Under the pieces are notes generated by a model. That model was not told where the DNA came from. It did not search any database and was given only the letters and a program-made list of their open reading frames with translations. Positions 25,163-38,500 of a DNA stretch of 64,000 nt are shown here, piece after piece (position 1 is the first letter of the stretch; each line of letters starts with the position of its first letter). Both the position numbers and the translations under genes were made by a program. The stretch covers positions 8,784,752 to 8,848,751 of the forward strand of contig NC_133490.1 in NCBI RefSeq assembly GCF_025370935.1, read 5' to 3'. This DNA comes from Choristoneura fumiferana (taxonomy: Eukaryota > Arthropoda > Insecta > Lepidoptera > Tortricidae).

Positions 25163-25530
25163 ACTAGCGTGTACCCGCGGCTTCGCACGCGTAAATCATT
25201 AGATACAAGTTGAATTGAAATTCCGGGATTTTATTAAATTCTCGTGGGAATTCCCTAAAATTACATCGTGGTTTTCATTGACGTCAAATTAAAACACATA
25301 TGCCAAATTTCATGACTCTAAGCCCAGCGGTTGTTATTTAGACATTTTATCCCTATACCGTGGGAATATCGGGATAAAAAGTATCCTATGTTTTAATCGA
25401 GGTTATAAACTAACTTTTTGCCAAATTTCATCCAAATCCGTCCAGCCGTTTCAGCGTGAAGAAGTAACAAACATACTCACTCACACACTCACTCACTCAC
25501 AAACTTTCACATTTATAATATTAGTAGGAT
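25163..25530 (-). mobile_element. Helitron-like non-autonomous element, complete ends
   Basis: Minus strand starts TCCTACTAATATTATAAA and ends CACGCTAGT, matching the 5'-TC and 3'-CTRR rule for Helitrons. Inside is a (GTGA)n-like tract and TTTTTATCCCGATATTCCC. It lies just beyond the stop codon of the minus-strand THAP-ZZ gene, within its likely 3' UTR or flank. Confidence 0.6.
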
Positions 25531-25596
25531 TGATGCAGGCGTTACTTTGCGGAGGTCCATATCAATTATCAATGAACTAAAAACAATCTAATTTTG

Positions 25597-25656
25597 CTCA
25601 CCCACGATCTAAAGGGGAAAAAGTATGTAAGGGTGTGCTCACCCACGATATAAAGG
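25597..25656 (+). repeat. short direct repeat
   Basis: gctcacccacgat and the following TAAAGGG-type block occur twice about 39 bp apart. A related sequence lies near 43690-43725, so it belongs to a dispersed repeat. Confidence 0.5.
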
Positions 25657-25727
25657 GTAAAAAGAGAGTCCTTACTCCCCCATTCTTCCCATCTCTTTGT
25701 TCATCCTTATGAACAAAGTAATTGTTT

Positions 25728-26501
25728 TTAGTTTAGATTTAGTATTTTTATCAAAGTCTTACCTTGGCTTTGAAGAGCCTGTATCAAACTCTCTTCATTA
25801 GTATCAGGTGGTAATCGAAGATAGAATTCTGGCTGTTCATTTAACTGTTCCAAATTTTCCTGAAGAACCTCGCCAGGTTCCAATGCCATTGCCTCCCTTT
25901 GGTGATCCGTTCTATGTATTGTGGGATCCTGCGAGTATCGTAAAGACTGTTCGGATACACGCGTTGTGGGCCTTTCGCGTTTCAATATGCGAGGTAAAAG
26001 CATTCCGGGTTTGTTATGGGCAACACTCTCTGTGGATCCCTGGGTTCTCCCTTGAGGTTTGTGACTTAAAATCGAAGCCGGATTCGGCCGAACACTTTGT
26101 CTGTAGCTCATCACTCTTTGGTCAAGTATTGTAGAGGTTTCTAATAGTGTTACGGGATGGCAAACTTCTGCATGAGTTTCACTAGTAACTGAGAATGCTT
26201 TTGCCAGTATTTGTCTAGGAATTCGGCGTGCATCTACTTTTGTTAATTGGCGGTGTGTGGGTACGGAGCCGCGCGTTTCCGTGTTGGGGCTTGGCTGAAT
26301 TTGTCCGACTTTTGTGTAAGCTTTCATGACTACTGTGCGCCTCCGTTTCCTGAGCGGTGAGCTGCTGGCATCGCTGTCATCGGAACTTATCAGTACTTGT
26401 GGATGGTCAGTTTCTATTAATGGTTCGTTAGGGACCTCAGGGGTTCCGTTTCGGCTTTGTTGACTGTCGGCGTCGCTGTCGCTATCTTCAGAACTATCAG
26501 T
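25728..26501 (-). CDS. THAP-ZZ tail exon 9 (last), Ser/Asp-rich and basic
   Basis: Acceptor TATTACAG|ACTGAT on the minus strand; TAA stop at 25730-25728; 257 residues. It opens with TDSSEDSDSDADSQQS, then SSDDSDASSSPLRKRRR (a likely nuclear signal), and ends with EFYLRLPPDTNEESLIQALQ-type sequence. It is one long uninterrupted frame, supporting a real gene; the middle resembles no domain I know. Confidence 0.82.
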   Translation of the reverse strand, partial: TDSSEDSDSDADSQQSRNGTPEVPNEPLIETDHPQVLISSDDSDASSSPLRKRRRTVVMKAYTKVGQIQPSPNTETRGSVPTHRQLTKVDARRIPRQILAKAFSVTSETHAEVCHPVTLLETSTILDQRVMSYRQSVRPNPASILSHKPQGRTQGSTESVAHNKPGMLLPRILKRERPTTRVSEQSLRYSQDPTIHRTDHQREAMALEPGEVLQENLEQLNEQPEFYLRLPPDTNEESLIQALQSQGKTLIKILNLN

Positions 26502-29500
26502 CTGTAATAATAATTAAACGTTTTAGTTTTAGTGTGCACTTTGATTTTAGTAAAACTGGTGCTGGATATCACAAATTGAGCTTAGTCGAAAATATCTTAT
26601 CGCAGGAGATTTCAGCGCATGAGCCAGGAAATAATAATAAGCAATTTCCAAAGAAAGTGCTTTAAAGGGTTATCCCCCATGTATTATCCGCGAATTTTCG
26701 TAGCTTATTTCATTCAAAATCCAAGTCAAAAAATTATCTTTACACAATTAACATAATTAATAACTAATTACTAACTAATTTAAGGAAACTAAATAAAAAT
26801 CGCTTATTCATCCGCGCATTAATCGATTTTTAAAATGTCAAATTTTCCACCATCTCTACGCTAGTCTATGCTACTACAGATTATACACATGTTTCAATCA
26901 AGAAATAACGTCAGATTTTGACGAAGATGAAATGAATATTGAAATCAAGTGAATTTTGGTGAAAAAACCGGCCAAGAGCGTGTCGGACACGCCCAAAGTA
27001 GGGTTCCGTAGCCATTACGAAAAAAATAAGTAATATTTTTCTAAGGATTTCGTATTTTATACGGAATCTTTCAAGTTTAGGTATATTTTATACCTTAGGC
27101 TGCTTTTTAAGAGTAAAACTACTAATAATTCTCAAGCAAACTTAGCCGTTATAGTTTTGAAAGTTTGATATACTTACTACCATCCTGATTTTTTTAAAAT
27201 TTTTCCACCCGGCTGTTTATATTTTAGAGGGGGGGGGGGGAGGGATACGCCCGATTTTAATGAAAATTTGCACTTTCAAGTTTGCAATTTATTTATATTT
27301 TTTATTGTACCATTTTGTTGGCATAGTTTACATATATAATATATATCCCTGCAAAATTACAGCTTTCTAGCATTGATAGTCCCTGAGCAAAGCCGTGGAT
27401 GGACGAACAGACAGACAGACATGGCGAAACTATAAGGGTTCAGTTTGCCATTTTGGCTCCGGAACCCTAAAAAGTGATTAAGACATCTAGTTAAAAGACA
27501 CGAATTATAGATAAATGTCTTGTTGATTCGATCCAGTGAGTGTTTATACAAGAATTTTGATGAAAGTGATTTGTTTACACTTTTAATAAATTGGATAGGC
27601 ATAACGTATATCTATCTAACCAATCGCACTAGTCATATCCATATTAAACTTGTAATCGCTACTTCAAATCCGCTCTCTAGTTATAACAAGAACTTATGAA
27701 TATCAAAAAATCTACCACCGGTTCGAATATTTCTCTTTCCGTCAAGAAACTCAACATTCCTCATGCATGATATATCTCCCTCCCTTTCATCAACGTCAAA
27801 ATTGATTCAGCGTTTTATAAGTGAATTGAAAAATAAATCACCAGACAGTTATTTTTTACTTTTACATAAATTTATGTATATGTACTTACAATACTGCTTT
27901 CAGAATCAGGTCTCTGTTCACTAAAGGGGTCGGGCACTGGCAGGGGATCTAGGTCTGGCAATGGATCCAGATCGAGTGGTGGACCGGTATCAGGTTCCAG
28001 CGGGGTCTCGTCCGGTTCTGACTTTATTTCTATCTTTAAACTGAAAACAATTTAGAATTGCGTGAATTAGAGACAGCTGAGATTTGTGTTTATATTGCAC
28101 GCAGTTCGTCAAGAAAAAGGTCGAATTTTTAAAACCATTCATCCAGAAATGACAAACAAAAAAAAAATGTTCATTCCTTAACTATATTCTAGCATGGAGA
28201 TCTGTTCAAATGATGATATGCTATATGTATCAGAGTATGAACTCTGATCATAAATATAATTACGAAACCAAAGTACCTACCTGTCATCAACCGGGTTCAA
28301 GAAGAGATTTTCACTTAGAATTTGCTGCCTTACAGCAGCTAAGACGGCTTGGATCTCGCTCTGCGAACAAAATGCATATATTTATTGATTTGCGAGAACC
28401 TTGGCGACGGAATTCCTTGCGTACAGGAATGGTGAATGAATGGCGCGGGACAAAATAATTTGCACACGTCACTAATCATAATAGAGATGGGTCAATTGAG
28501 ATCTAGAAATTTAGAGCCAAATCATCAGGCTGATCCGAATCATAATCGTAACATTATCGTAGTAAATGGGGACGTGGATTCAGCAGGGGAGCTTTATCTG
28601 TCTAGAGGACAGGTCCCAATCCGCCCACTGCACACGCGTGTATCGGAACCTGGCAACATAACAGTTCCACACACTCACATAGGGCCTCTGTCCGGGCACG
28701 CGCAGCACGTAATGCGTGTCGTGCGCGGCGCGCGCCTCGCACGCGGCGCACAGGTCCCAATCCGCGCACTGCACGCACGTGTAGCGGAACCTGGGAACAC
28801 CAAACATTGATAAGGTAACTACCGAATAAAAGTTTCTTCTATAACCCCAGCATTGGCGAAATCATCGACTGTAATCTATGTAGTCTTCATTTAAAAAAAA
28901 TGGAATGGAATTTATGATGAAAACTTAAGTAACAGGACACATGCAAAGCATTTTTTCATATGTTCTTTATTGTTTGATAAACCAAGTTCTGGATGATTTT
29001 TTTGAAATTTGCAGTTTGCTATAGTTACAGAACAGTAACTGGGTTTAGTTCACGGAAATTTTATCCTTTGGTTTACGTAGCACCCTGGATACGACGGAGG
29101 AAACGCTTACACCTATTTAAGGTAAAAATTGTGTTTCAAGCATACATAATAATATCTATTCCTTATTATTATATTACACCAACATAAAATTGAAGGATAC
29201 GTTTGATATTTGCAAGAGTCCTCACAAATAGCCTAAAATTACTTCGTTTTTTTTTTAGCATTAGAACAAGGGTAAACAATCTTGACGAGACTTTTTAATG
29301 AAAAACGTTTTAAAAAAAACAGTTGCTATTACTTGTGATACCAAAAGCATGTAAATGATAATAGGTATGATTAATATGTCCTTGCTAATTGTTACATATT
29401 TGCTGTGACTTATTTTTCAAGTGTTTTTCAAAAAATGACACGTCAAGATCGCTTTCCTTCTTTCTAATGTAAAAAAAACGAAGCATAAAAAAGGTGAAGT

Positions 29501-32500
29501 ATTTTAAGATTGATTTTTCAAGTCTTTTTGTATTTTTTTATTTCAACTCCAAATTTGTTACTTTTGCTGCTTAAGTGACTAGAAAAAAGCAGGCTGAAAT
29601 GTGTGGTGGATAAGAGAAATTTGTGTCTAGACTCCGGTCCAGTGGTGGTGTAGGGGTATGGCACGCAGCACAGAATGCTAGGGACCTGGGTGCAATTCCC
29701 AGCGCTGGTCTCTTTTAATGGTTTTTTTCTGTGCATCCATGTTTCAGTTTGTATTTCTTCGGTGAAGTATTTTGACATGGCAAAAAATGATGATTTATGA
29801 TTTGAAACTAGTCACATATTACTTACCCGGTTATGACTTCCCGGCATTCGTTGCATTGGTATTCCGGAGCTTGATCTGGATAAATAAAGACGTTATTAAT
29901 GTACGAGATAGATCGGATTCTAAATACTTGGGGTAACAGAATCCTACCTATCTACTGGTTTCGAGACAGAATTAAAACAAGTTTACTATCGTATCGGCTC
30001 TATTACACTTAAAGTATCGTTATTATCACAGTGATTGGCGACTTTAAATTAAAGCATCCAAAACATGATGCTGTAAGAGAGGGAATCATCATGGTGAAGG
30101 TTGAGTTGTTGACATTAATAATCTCCATTACCATGTGTGTCAATGTAAGTATTTTCATTATTCTTAATCAGAATGCCGTGGGTTCGAACCCCGGCTCGGA
30201 AATTTACCACGAGCTTTGCGGTGAAGGAAAACATCGTGAGGAAACCTGCACAAACCTGCGTGTGAAGTTCCCAATCCGCACTGGGCCCGCGTGGGATGGG
30301 AACTATGGCCCAAGCCCTCTTGTTCTGAGATGAGGTCTGTGCCCAGCAGTGGGACGTATATGTATAGGCTGGGATGGAATCAGAGTGCTAGTTAACAGTA
30401 GATATTTCGTTTCCCTGTGTCATTTAACTTATTTATTAGTTATTTTTTTGTCAAACCTTAAACTGCTAGAAGTGGCTCCGAAGCGGTAACGTTTCGTGTG
30501 CTCTGCCTACCCCATTTGGGAATACAGGCGTGCATGTTTGTGTGTTTTTTTATTTAAAAAGTAAACGCGCATCTACAAGGCACCGCGAGTAACATGTAAC
30601 ATACTACTTTGCACTGCAGTACTTTGTATATAACTCGGGCGTAGTGTCAAATAGTACCTGAGTCCACATTAACAGAGCTCGGTTCATCTTCGCAGTACAG
30701 CGAAATCTCTGCAGGCAGGTCCTCTAGCGCGTCCTTACGACCTAAACAAACCACAGCATCTCCGTCGTCTGAAAATAAATAAAAAAGAAAACGTTTATTC
30801 CAGATCACAAGGATCCACATCATCGAATGATCATCAAAAAGACGATCGAAAAACATTTGTAGGTTCAAATTAAATCTGGGACAGAATGTTTTACGCGCTT
30901 GCAATCACAATTCCACTCGCCATCTTTTTCTACTATCACCTTTTTCTTTGATAAATAGAAACGGTGATTGATATTGCGACCATGTATGTGATGTGATTAA
31001 ATGAGGTTGGTAAGGCGTTGACCCTAGTCAACACTGCTCACAAAATTATTTTACTTTTTTTCGGACATTTTATTCAATTAAATTTGACTAACAATTTCTC
31101 TTTTCACACTGCCAGTATCTAGTACCTAGTAAAGAAAGGATTATCGATAATCTAATAACAGTCAACAATGAAATCAGCTAATTAATTACCTGCATATGTG
31201 ACTCGCACACGAATTTGATTTAAAATTTTACTATTTATTGTTGTAGATAGAACTAAATTACCTGCTGGAACAACTTCCACATTCTTCTCCCACGAGAAGA
31301 CCGGATCCTGTGCTGGTTTAGATCCTGTAAAAGAAGTACATTGACCTGAATGTTGCCATGTAAATTAAATGTCTTGGAAACCCGAGTTAGTCAAGAAAAA
31401 ACATCACCCCCACTACGGCTATGGGAGGTACCCTAATTTTTTTTTATTTCTTTTTATTTTACCACTTTGTCGGCGTGACTGATGGGTGCGCCAAAGTTGG
31501 CATAATTTTTCAACCCCGATTATTGGAACTCCGAAAATGTTTGTCATACAATTTTTTGTCATAATACTCACTATTAATACTTAGTCACTATTACTACCGA
31601 TCATAACTCCGAAACATTTAAAACTATAATGACAGTTGTCATAAATATCTCTTGTACTCCTTTTTTTTGTCAGACTTTTTTTAAGCATATTGTTTTGTAC
31701 TCATAAAACTTCATTATCATAATTATATAAAGCAGACTTATTTGTAGCTATAAGCTTCATTGTCATACAGTTTATGACCTGCGTTGCTTTCGTTTAGTGA
31801 AAAAAATGTGATAAAATAAGTATTTCGATGACAACGCTATCAATGGGCGAAGCAATCACCATCTGTTGGATGTTATTCTGCAGACATTATTTAACCACAA
31901 TAGATGTAAGTAACAAAGAAAAAACAATTCGTCAGAAAATCAATTTTATATGAATTTTACCCTCAATTGTCTCATAAGTTTTAGTAGATGTCAGAAATGT
32001 AGGTTAGGTTAAGTTAAAACTGCGACCCCCTCAAAACCGTATTGCTACCAGTAAAGTAGGTTAGGTTAGGTTAGAACTGCAACCCCTACAGAACCAAACT
32101 ACTGCCATTAGTATAGGTTAGGTTAGGTTAGAACTGCGACCACTGCAGAACCAAACCGTCACCAGTAAAGTAGGATAATCACAATTTAAGTTTTAAGTTT
32201 AAAAAAACTGTATCGATATTTACATGTTATGATTAACAAGTTTATTGAAATTGATGATTATGAATGAAAGAAATATGAAAACCAGCATTATGAGTAAAAA
32301 AATATCTTAGTGACAACGTTATGAATCACGATATTCTGAAAATTGACCATTATGACCTCAGTTGGTAGTAGTACAAATTTATGACAAATAAAATTATGAA
32401 GTAAAAAATTCGGAAGAGTGATGATTCTGGCTACAAATCGGTAGCAGGAAAAAAAATCTGAGGATCGATTTTATGCGAGTCAATATGGACCCGTGACTGA

Positions 32501-35500
32501 TATATGTATATTCATGCCAAATTACAGCTTTCCAGTACTAACAGTCTCTGAGCTTAGCCGCAGACATATAGACAGACAGACGGACAAACATGGTAAAACA
32601 ATAAGGGTTAAGGGGAGTTGACTACGGAACCTTAAAACCTATAATAACCTAAACAATTTCGAAAAGTTGAAAAACAACATTTCAAAGTTCAATATCTTAA
32701 AACCACTGAACCGATTTGAATAAAACTTAGTTAAGAACCACCGCAGGAATCTCGCGTCAAGAAACCGGTTAAGAGCGTGTCGGACACGCCCGTAATAGGG
32801 TTCCGTAGCCATTACGAAAAAAATAAGTAGTATTTTTCTATGGATTTCGTATTTTGTACGAAATATTCCAAGTTTAGGTAAATTTTATACCTTAGGCTGC
32901 TATTTACTCTTAAACTACTAATAATTCTCAAGAAAACTTGACCTTGAAGATAGCTTTTCTTGTAAGTAGATATACTTTCTACCATCCTGAATTTTTTCAA
33001 ATTTTTCCACCCACCGGTTTAGATTTTAGAGGGGGGGGGGACGCTCGATTTTAATGATAATTTGCACTTTAAAGTTGAATATTTTGCAAACAAATCACTG
33101 AATCGAAAAATCGTTTTAGCAACCCTGTAATTGTTTTAAAATACCTATCCAACGATACCCCACACTACAAGCTTGGATGAGAATAAAAAAATCACCCCCA
33201 CTTTACGTCTATGGGAGGTACTCAAAAAAAAATTTTTTTAATTTTTTTATTGTACTATTTTGTCGGCATAGTTTACATATATATTCGTGCAAAATTACAG
33301 CTTTCTAGAATTGGTAGTCCCTGAGCAAAGCCGCGGACGGTAGCATCGGTAGTCCCTGAGCAAAGCCGCGGACAGACAGACAGACATGGCGAAACTATGA
33401 GGGTCCCGTTTTTGCCATTTTGGCTACGGAACCCTAAAGAAGTAGCATCGAAATAGGTCCATCCATTTGAGAGCTACAATGCCACAGACATTGGCATCAA
33501 TTTGAATAACCCATCCCATCTCATCTCATCCCCCAACCCAACCATCCATCTCATAAAATAACAAAACACCACTTAGTTAAGAAGATAAAATAGACATTTG
33601 CAAATAACGTCTAGATTACACAATGATACTCCGCAATACTTTTCCATATCAATGAACCAAAATTAAATACATAATATCCATGCTTTACCAACCTTGTAAA
33701 TTATCGTCATAATCGTCAAAATCAGGTATTCCTTCAGCGTAGGGGTTTGGATCGGGTAAACCGTACTTTTTGACATCTACTCCAGTCTTCTCATTGACCT
33801 TTGAATCTCCGGCGTCGCGCAAGTCTATTTCTAGAAAGAAGTTTTAATAACACTTTATTAATCCTAATTATAAAGAAGCATAACAGTAATTTAGCATAGT
33901 AATGAATCCGCATAATTGAAATATGCAAACATTATTAACTAAATATAAATAACTTAAACTGTTATAAAATGAATACGCATACATTTTAAATTAATTAGTC
34001 CCAAGCAAACATCGATCGCGGCGAAATGCATCCAGGGTAAAATAAAAGTTTTCCTTGTAAGTTTGATATACTTACTACCATCCTGAATTTTTTCAAATTT
34101 TTCCACCCACCGGTTTAGATTTTAGAGGGGGGGGGGACGCTCGATTTTAATGAAAATTTGCACTTTAATAGTTATTTATGTGGCTGGTGCATAATGAGAG
34201 GCATTAAAGTACGAGTGTGGTTTTATGAAACGAGCCGAAGGCGAGTTTCATAATAAGATCACACGAGTGTTTTAATGCCTTATTATGTTAGCCGCATACA
34301 TAACTTTATCTACATGCATATCATAAGTTTTCTATAGTATGCTCAGATATGGCCTGTATTTTGACTTTGACTTACTTTGACTTGACTTTGAATAATAATT
34401 ATTATCTACATGCATGTCATAAGTTTTCTACAATATGTACAGATATGCATTGTTAAAAAAAGTATTACCGATACTGATTTTGTACGCCTAACGGCAAAAC
34501 ATAGAGTTCTAAGAAATATTATAAGATCTGTTTTTGTACCTATGTTTGACAAATAAATTTATCATTATCATTATCATTTAATGTAAACATTAAGATGCAC
34601 TGTACTTTAATGTGAACATTAAGATGCACCCGCAGATACCAGGTTTCTTAATAAAGGCCATTTGATAGTCGTTTCTGAACATATAATAGGGAAGTTATGA
34701 TATGCATGTAGATAAAGTTGACTATTTCGCAAACAAAGCACTGAATCGAAAAATCGTCTGTGCAACTCAGTAATGGTTTTAAAAGACCTATCCAACGATA
34801 CCCCACACTACAAGATTGGATGAGAAAAAAAAATCACCACCACTTTACACTTTAGACAGACAGACACACAGAACAGACATGACGAAACTATAAGGGTTCT
34901 GTTTTTGCCATTTTGGCTCCGGAACCCTAAAAATTGATTCTAATGAAATTTGTTTAGCACGAGATGAAATGCGATTCGGTAAAATCGCTAAAAAGAATTT
35001 ATGCTTTTGAGTTAACTACGGCCCTGATCCTACTAATATTATAAATTCGAAAGATTATGTGTGCGTGTGTAAATTTGTTATACCTTCACGCTAAAGCGGC
35101 TGAACGGATTTGGATGAAATTAGGGAGGTATGTGGATAGCTGGACGTCTGGAATAACACAAAGGCTAATTTTTATCCTGATATTCCCACGGGATCTGATT
35201 GAAATCTTGAAATTTCAACCACTGGGTTGTCATAACTCTGTTGGTTTTTAATGCAACGCCTTCCTTCCGCCGTTTTTGCGTGATTTAGTAACAAACATCT
35301 ATTGCATGGATTAAAGACTAGCTGATTCAAAATAGGTAGAATAGGTAAAACAGATTGCTTAATGAAACCATTTGAAACTTACCGTTGTCAGATTGAAGTG
35401 CTCCAAGCTTGTCAGGATTGCCGTCTGTTTTCTGATCTGTGAACAAAGGCTAAAGTAAATAAACAGCATAAATTATAAAACCTTATATTTTTTTAATGTC

Positions 35501-38500
35501 AATGATTTTTGGAGTATTTTTGTATTATTTATTTCAACTCCAAATTTTGTTACTTTTACGGTCATCCCGTAAAACCCATATCGAAAATACAAACTGAAAT
35601 ATGGATGCATAGAAAAACCAGAAAAATAAGACCAGCTCTGGGAATCGAACCCAGGTCCTCGGCATTCCGTGCCACATGCTATACCACTACACCACGAATT
35701 ATTCGGTACCTAATTAGTTATTTCATGTATTAATCGCGATACTTTTAGAAAGCATTATTTATTTACAAAAGGAAGTAGGCAGGGTAGGAACCTCTATTTC
35801 TCGCGCGCCCACTGACAAGTTGGCGCTTGCTCGCGGACTCACGGCCACCGAGCCGAACAATGAACTGCCGGCGCGCGGATTTCACGGAAAATTGTGACTT
35901 TGTACAAGCGACAAATTATTAGAATATGATTGATTTTCGAGTTTTTAGGAAATAAATACAAATGAATGTTTTATAAATTAAAGTTTATTGTTTTAATCAT
36001 TTGAGACCTTATTAATTAAAGATTACTTAAGTACACTAAAATATTTCCTTTTAAAGGATTTGTCTCTGAACATTCGATTGTTAAATCGTATGTAATATGT
36101 AATTATTGCTCCCGAACTTAGTGCCGTGCGACGGTGCGACCGACATACTCGTACATCGCGTTGCGCGCCCGACTGCTTTCCTGCGGTTTTCCTGCAATCT
36201 GCGCTTGAGGGGTGGGGTAACTCGAACCGGTGCGGGGCGGAGCGTCGCCATTCTGTACGTCAGTACTATTATATATTCTGTGCTCTCGTATTAAATAGTG
36301 TAAGTGTCGGTGAGACCGCACGACACGGACTTCGAGTTGCGTAGTAGCCCTGCAGTTTCTATTTGCGAGTACACGAAAAACAGGGCCGGTATTTCCATGT
36401 CGGTGTTATCCGGGCCGGGAAAGTGTCACCCACGTTACGTTCATACCGACGGACCATTTCCATGCATGACAGCTCGTTTTTTTTTTTAATTTGCAACACC
36501 GCGACAATGGCATTGCATTATAATGCCAACACTATTTGTTTATAGTCATCCGTAGAGCTTGCGTGCACATTTAATATAAATTTTATTAGCATTATAAATC
36601 GTAATTGTATACTTATAGTAAATTAAAAAAAGTATATTTTTTTCACAATATATTTATTTCTCCATTTAGTTTTAATTTTCCAGCATGAGGTACTTTCATT
36701 CAATATAATGAATGCTTTCAGTGATTAAACACAGACGATAATTTTAAATTCTTTTAAAATTATGTAAAATATATTATATTCCTTCCTATAAGTATATTTA
36801 TTTAATCTGAAGTAAAATTGGCTTCACATCAGTACATCACATTGACTTGCAAATTAGTCTGCCATTTTTCTTAAAACCCAACCAATTTCAATACTCAAGT
36901 GATTCACTTAAGTGTTTATACCTGCTACCATTACTGTTAATACACATTTGTTTGTTTTTAAAGAATATAAAAGACTGTAACGAATAATTATTGGAGTAGA
37001 CACATTAACTAAAATATTAAGAACAGTTCTATCAGACCACATTTTTAATTTTCAGGGTGATTATTCGAGCGTTACAACTGTCTCAATTTTCTGGACACTC
37101 TTCTGTAATAATGGCCGAATATTCTGATACAGTTTTTTAGTTATTTGGTAAGAACACAGGAACTCTAACAAATAATCGTAAAAACGACATCAAAATCTAC
37201 AGCCAATTCGTAAAAAATGTGACCGGATAAATGAGGCGGTTGAAACGCCCGAATAAACGCCTTCAATAATTTTTTATGGAATAATTGAGAAAAATTAACA
37301 AAATGCAACATTGCCAGCTCAGCAAGTATAAACACTTAACTTAGTAAGCCCCTTAGGAGCAAATCTTATTTTAGTAAACCTAAAGAATATAAAAGTCTGT
37401 AACAAATAATTATTGGAGTAGACACATTAACTTATATATTAAGAACAGTTCTATCAGACCACATTTTTAATTATCAATAAATTTTTGTGGAATAATTGAG
37501 AAAAACTAACAAAGAAGCAAATCTTATTTAAGAAAACCAAAGTAAAACAAAATGGTAACACAATAATAGGTTAGCTAGCACAATAGACAGGGAAACCAAA
37601 ATGTTTAAGTCATTTAATTTGTGGTGACAATATAATAAAATTTTCTTGGCTTAATCTTTTTTTTTGACATAAAATTGACCATGATTGACTGAGACAGGAG
37701 CCTGATGTTAAGTGCAGATGAGGCCAAAGGTGTATCTCACAGGTTCAGTAACAGCCTATTCACTCTAACCTTGAAGAGCCGTAGATTGTACTTATCCGGA
37801 AAAAACAGACAACGGGTGCATTATGAAAGATGAAGCAAACCACTTCGCTCAATACATACTTACCCATTTGAACCCATGGATGATTCTCCACAACCTCGAT
37901 TTTGCAGTAGGAATGATCTTCATGTGGATTGTTTTTTGAATAGGAATGATGAACATAAATGTCATTTTCTGAAAATTAGTAAAGACAAGTTTGGGTTTTT
38001 ATGATTTGCAAATATCTACACCAATTACAAAAAAAAGTTGGCAAGTAATAGAAAAATAACGAATTTTAAATGTTTTAAAATTTCCATAAATTGTGTGCAT
38101 AATTGAGAGTGAAATTTACCACAAGCTTATTGGTGAGGGAAAAGATTGTGAAGAAACCCTCCCTCACCCACATATCAAAAAAGTAATTCCAAGATCAGTG
38201 TTCTTACTCCCCAATCCGCATTGGGCCCTCATGGGGACTACCAATAGACTCATAATACAATATATGCTATGGTATACCATAACCCAAACAATAAGTATGA
38301 TGCAAACATGTTAACTATATTTTGGTGCTTCATAAAAATCATCAAGATTAGCATAACATTTTACCAAAGAAACCTTTGGCGTCATTGTAACCACTGATAA
38401 ATTAACACGAAATCTCCAAATAGTAGGTACTTACTTAAGTTGTCCACTTGATGAGCATTTTGGGGCACCCCACTGGAAATCTCAATGTCAGTAAATAACG

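Larger units (their letters stand above)
14194..25727. other. 11.5-kb gene desert with repeats
   Basis: Apart from the channel 3' UTR at the left end I find no exon chain. The longest open frames (about 20020-20400 and 15296-15661) show no family resemblance and the latter runs over a repeat. Recognisable content is listed separately: Helitron-like pieces, palindromic MITEs, SINEs and short repeats. Confidence 0.6.
31388..32635 (+). mobile_element. R-A repeat copy split by a 1-kb insertion
   Basis: The left part (31388-31483) and right part (32493-32635) match consecutive segments of other R-A copies. The split lies at gtgactgat, present on both sides of the insert. Confidence 0.65.

Noticed and set aside
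25808..26134. Plus-strand open frame opposite the last THAP-ZZ exon
   Set aside because: The minus-strand frame is longer, continues upstream to a good acceptor and has the SSDDSD/RKRRR composition of a nuclear protein.
28580..28807. One 75-residue minus-strand protein with two ZZ repeats
   Set aside because: It reads through the GTGAGT donor at 28678 into the decoy, whose zinc ligands are lost. The spliced model agrees with the paralogue.
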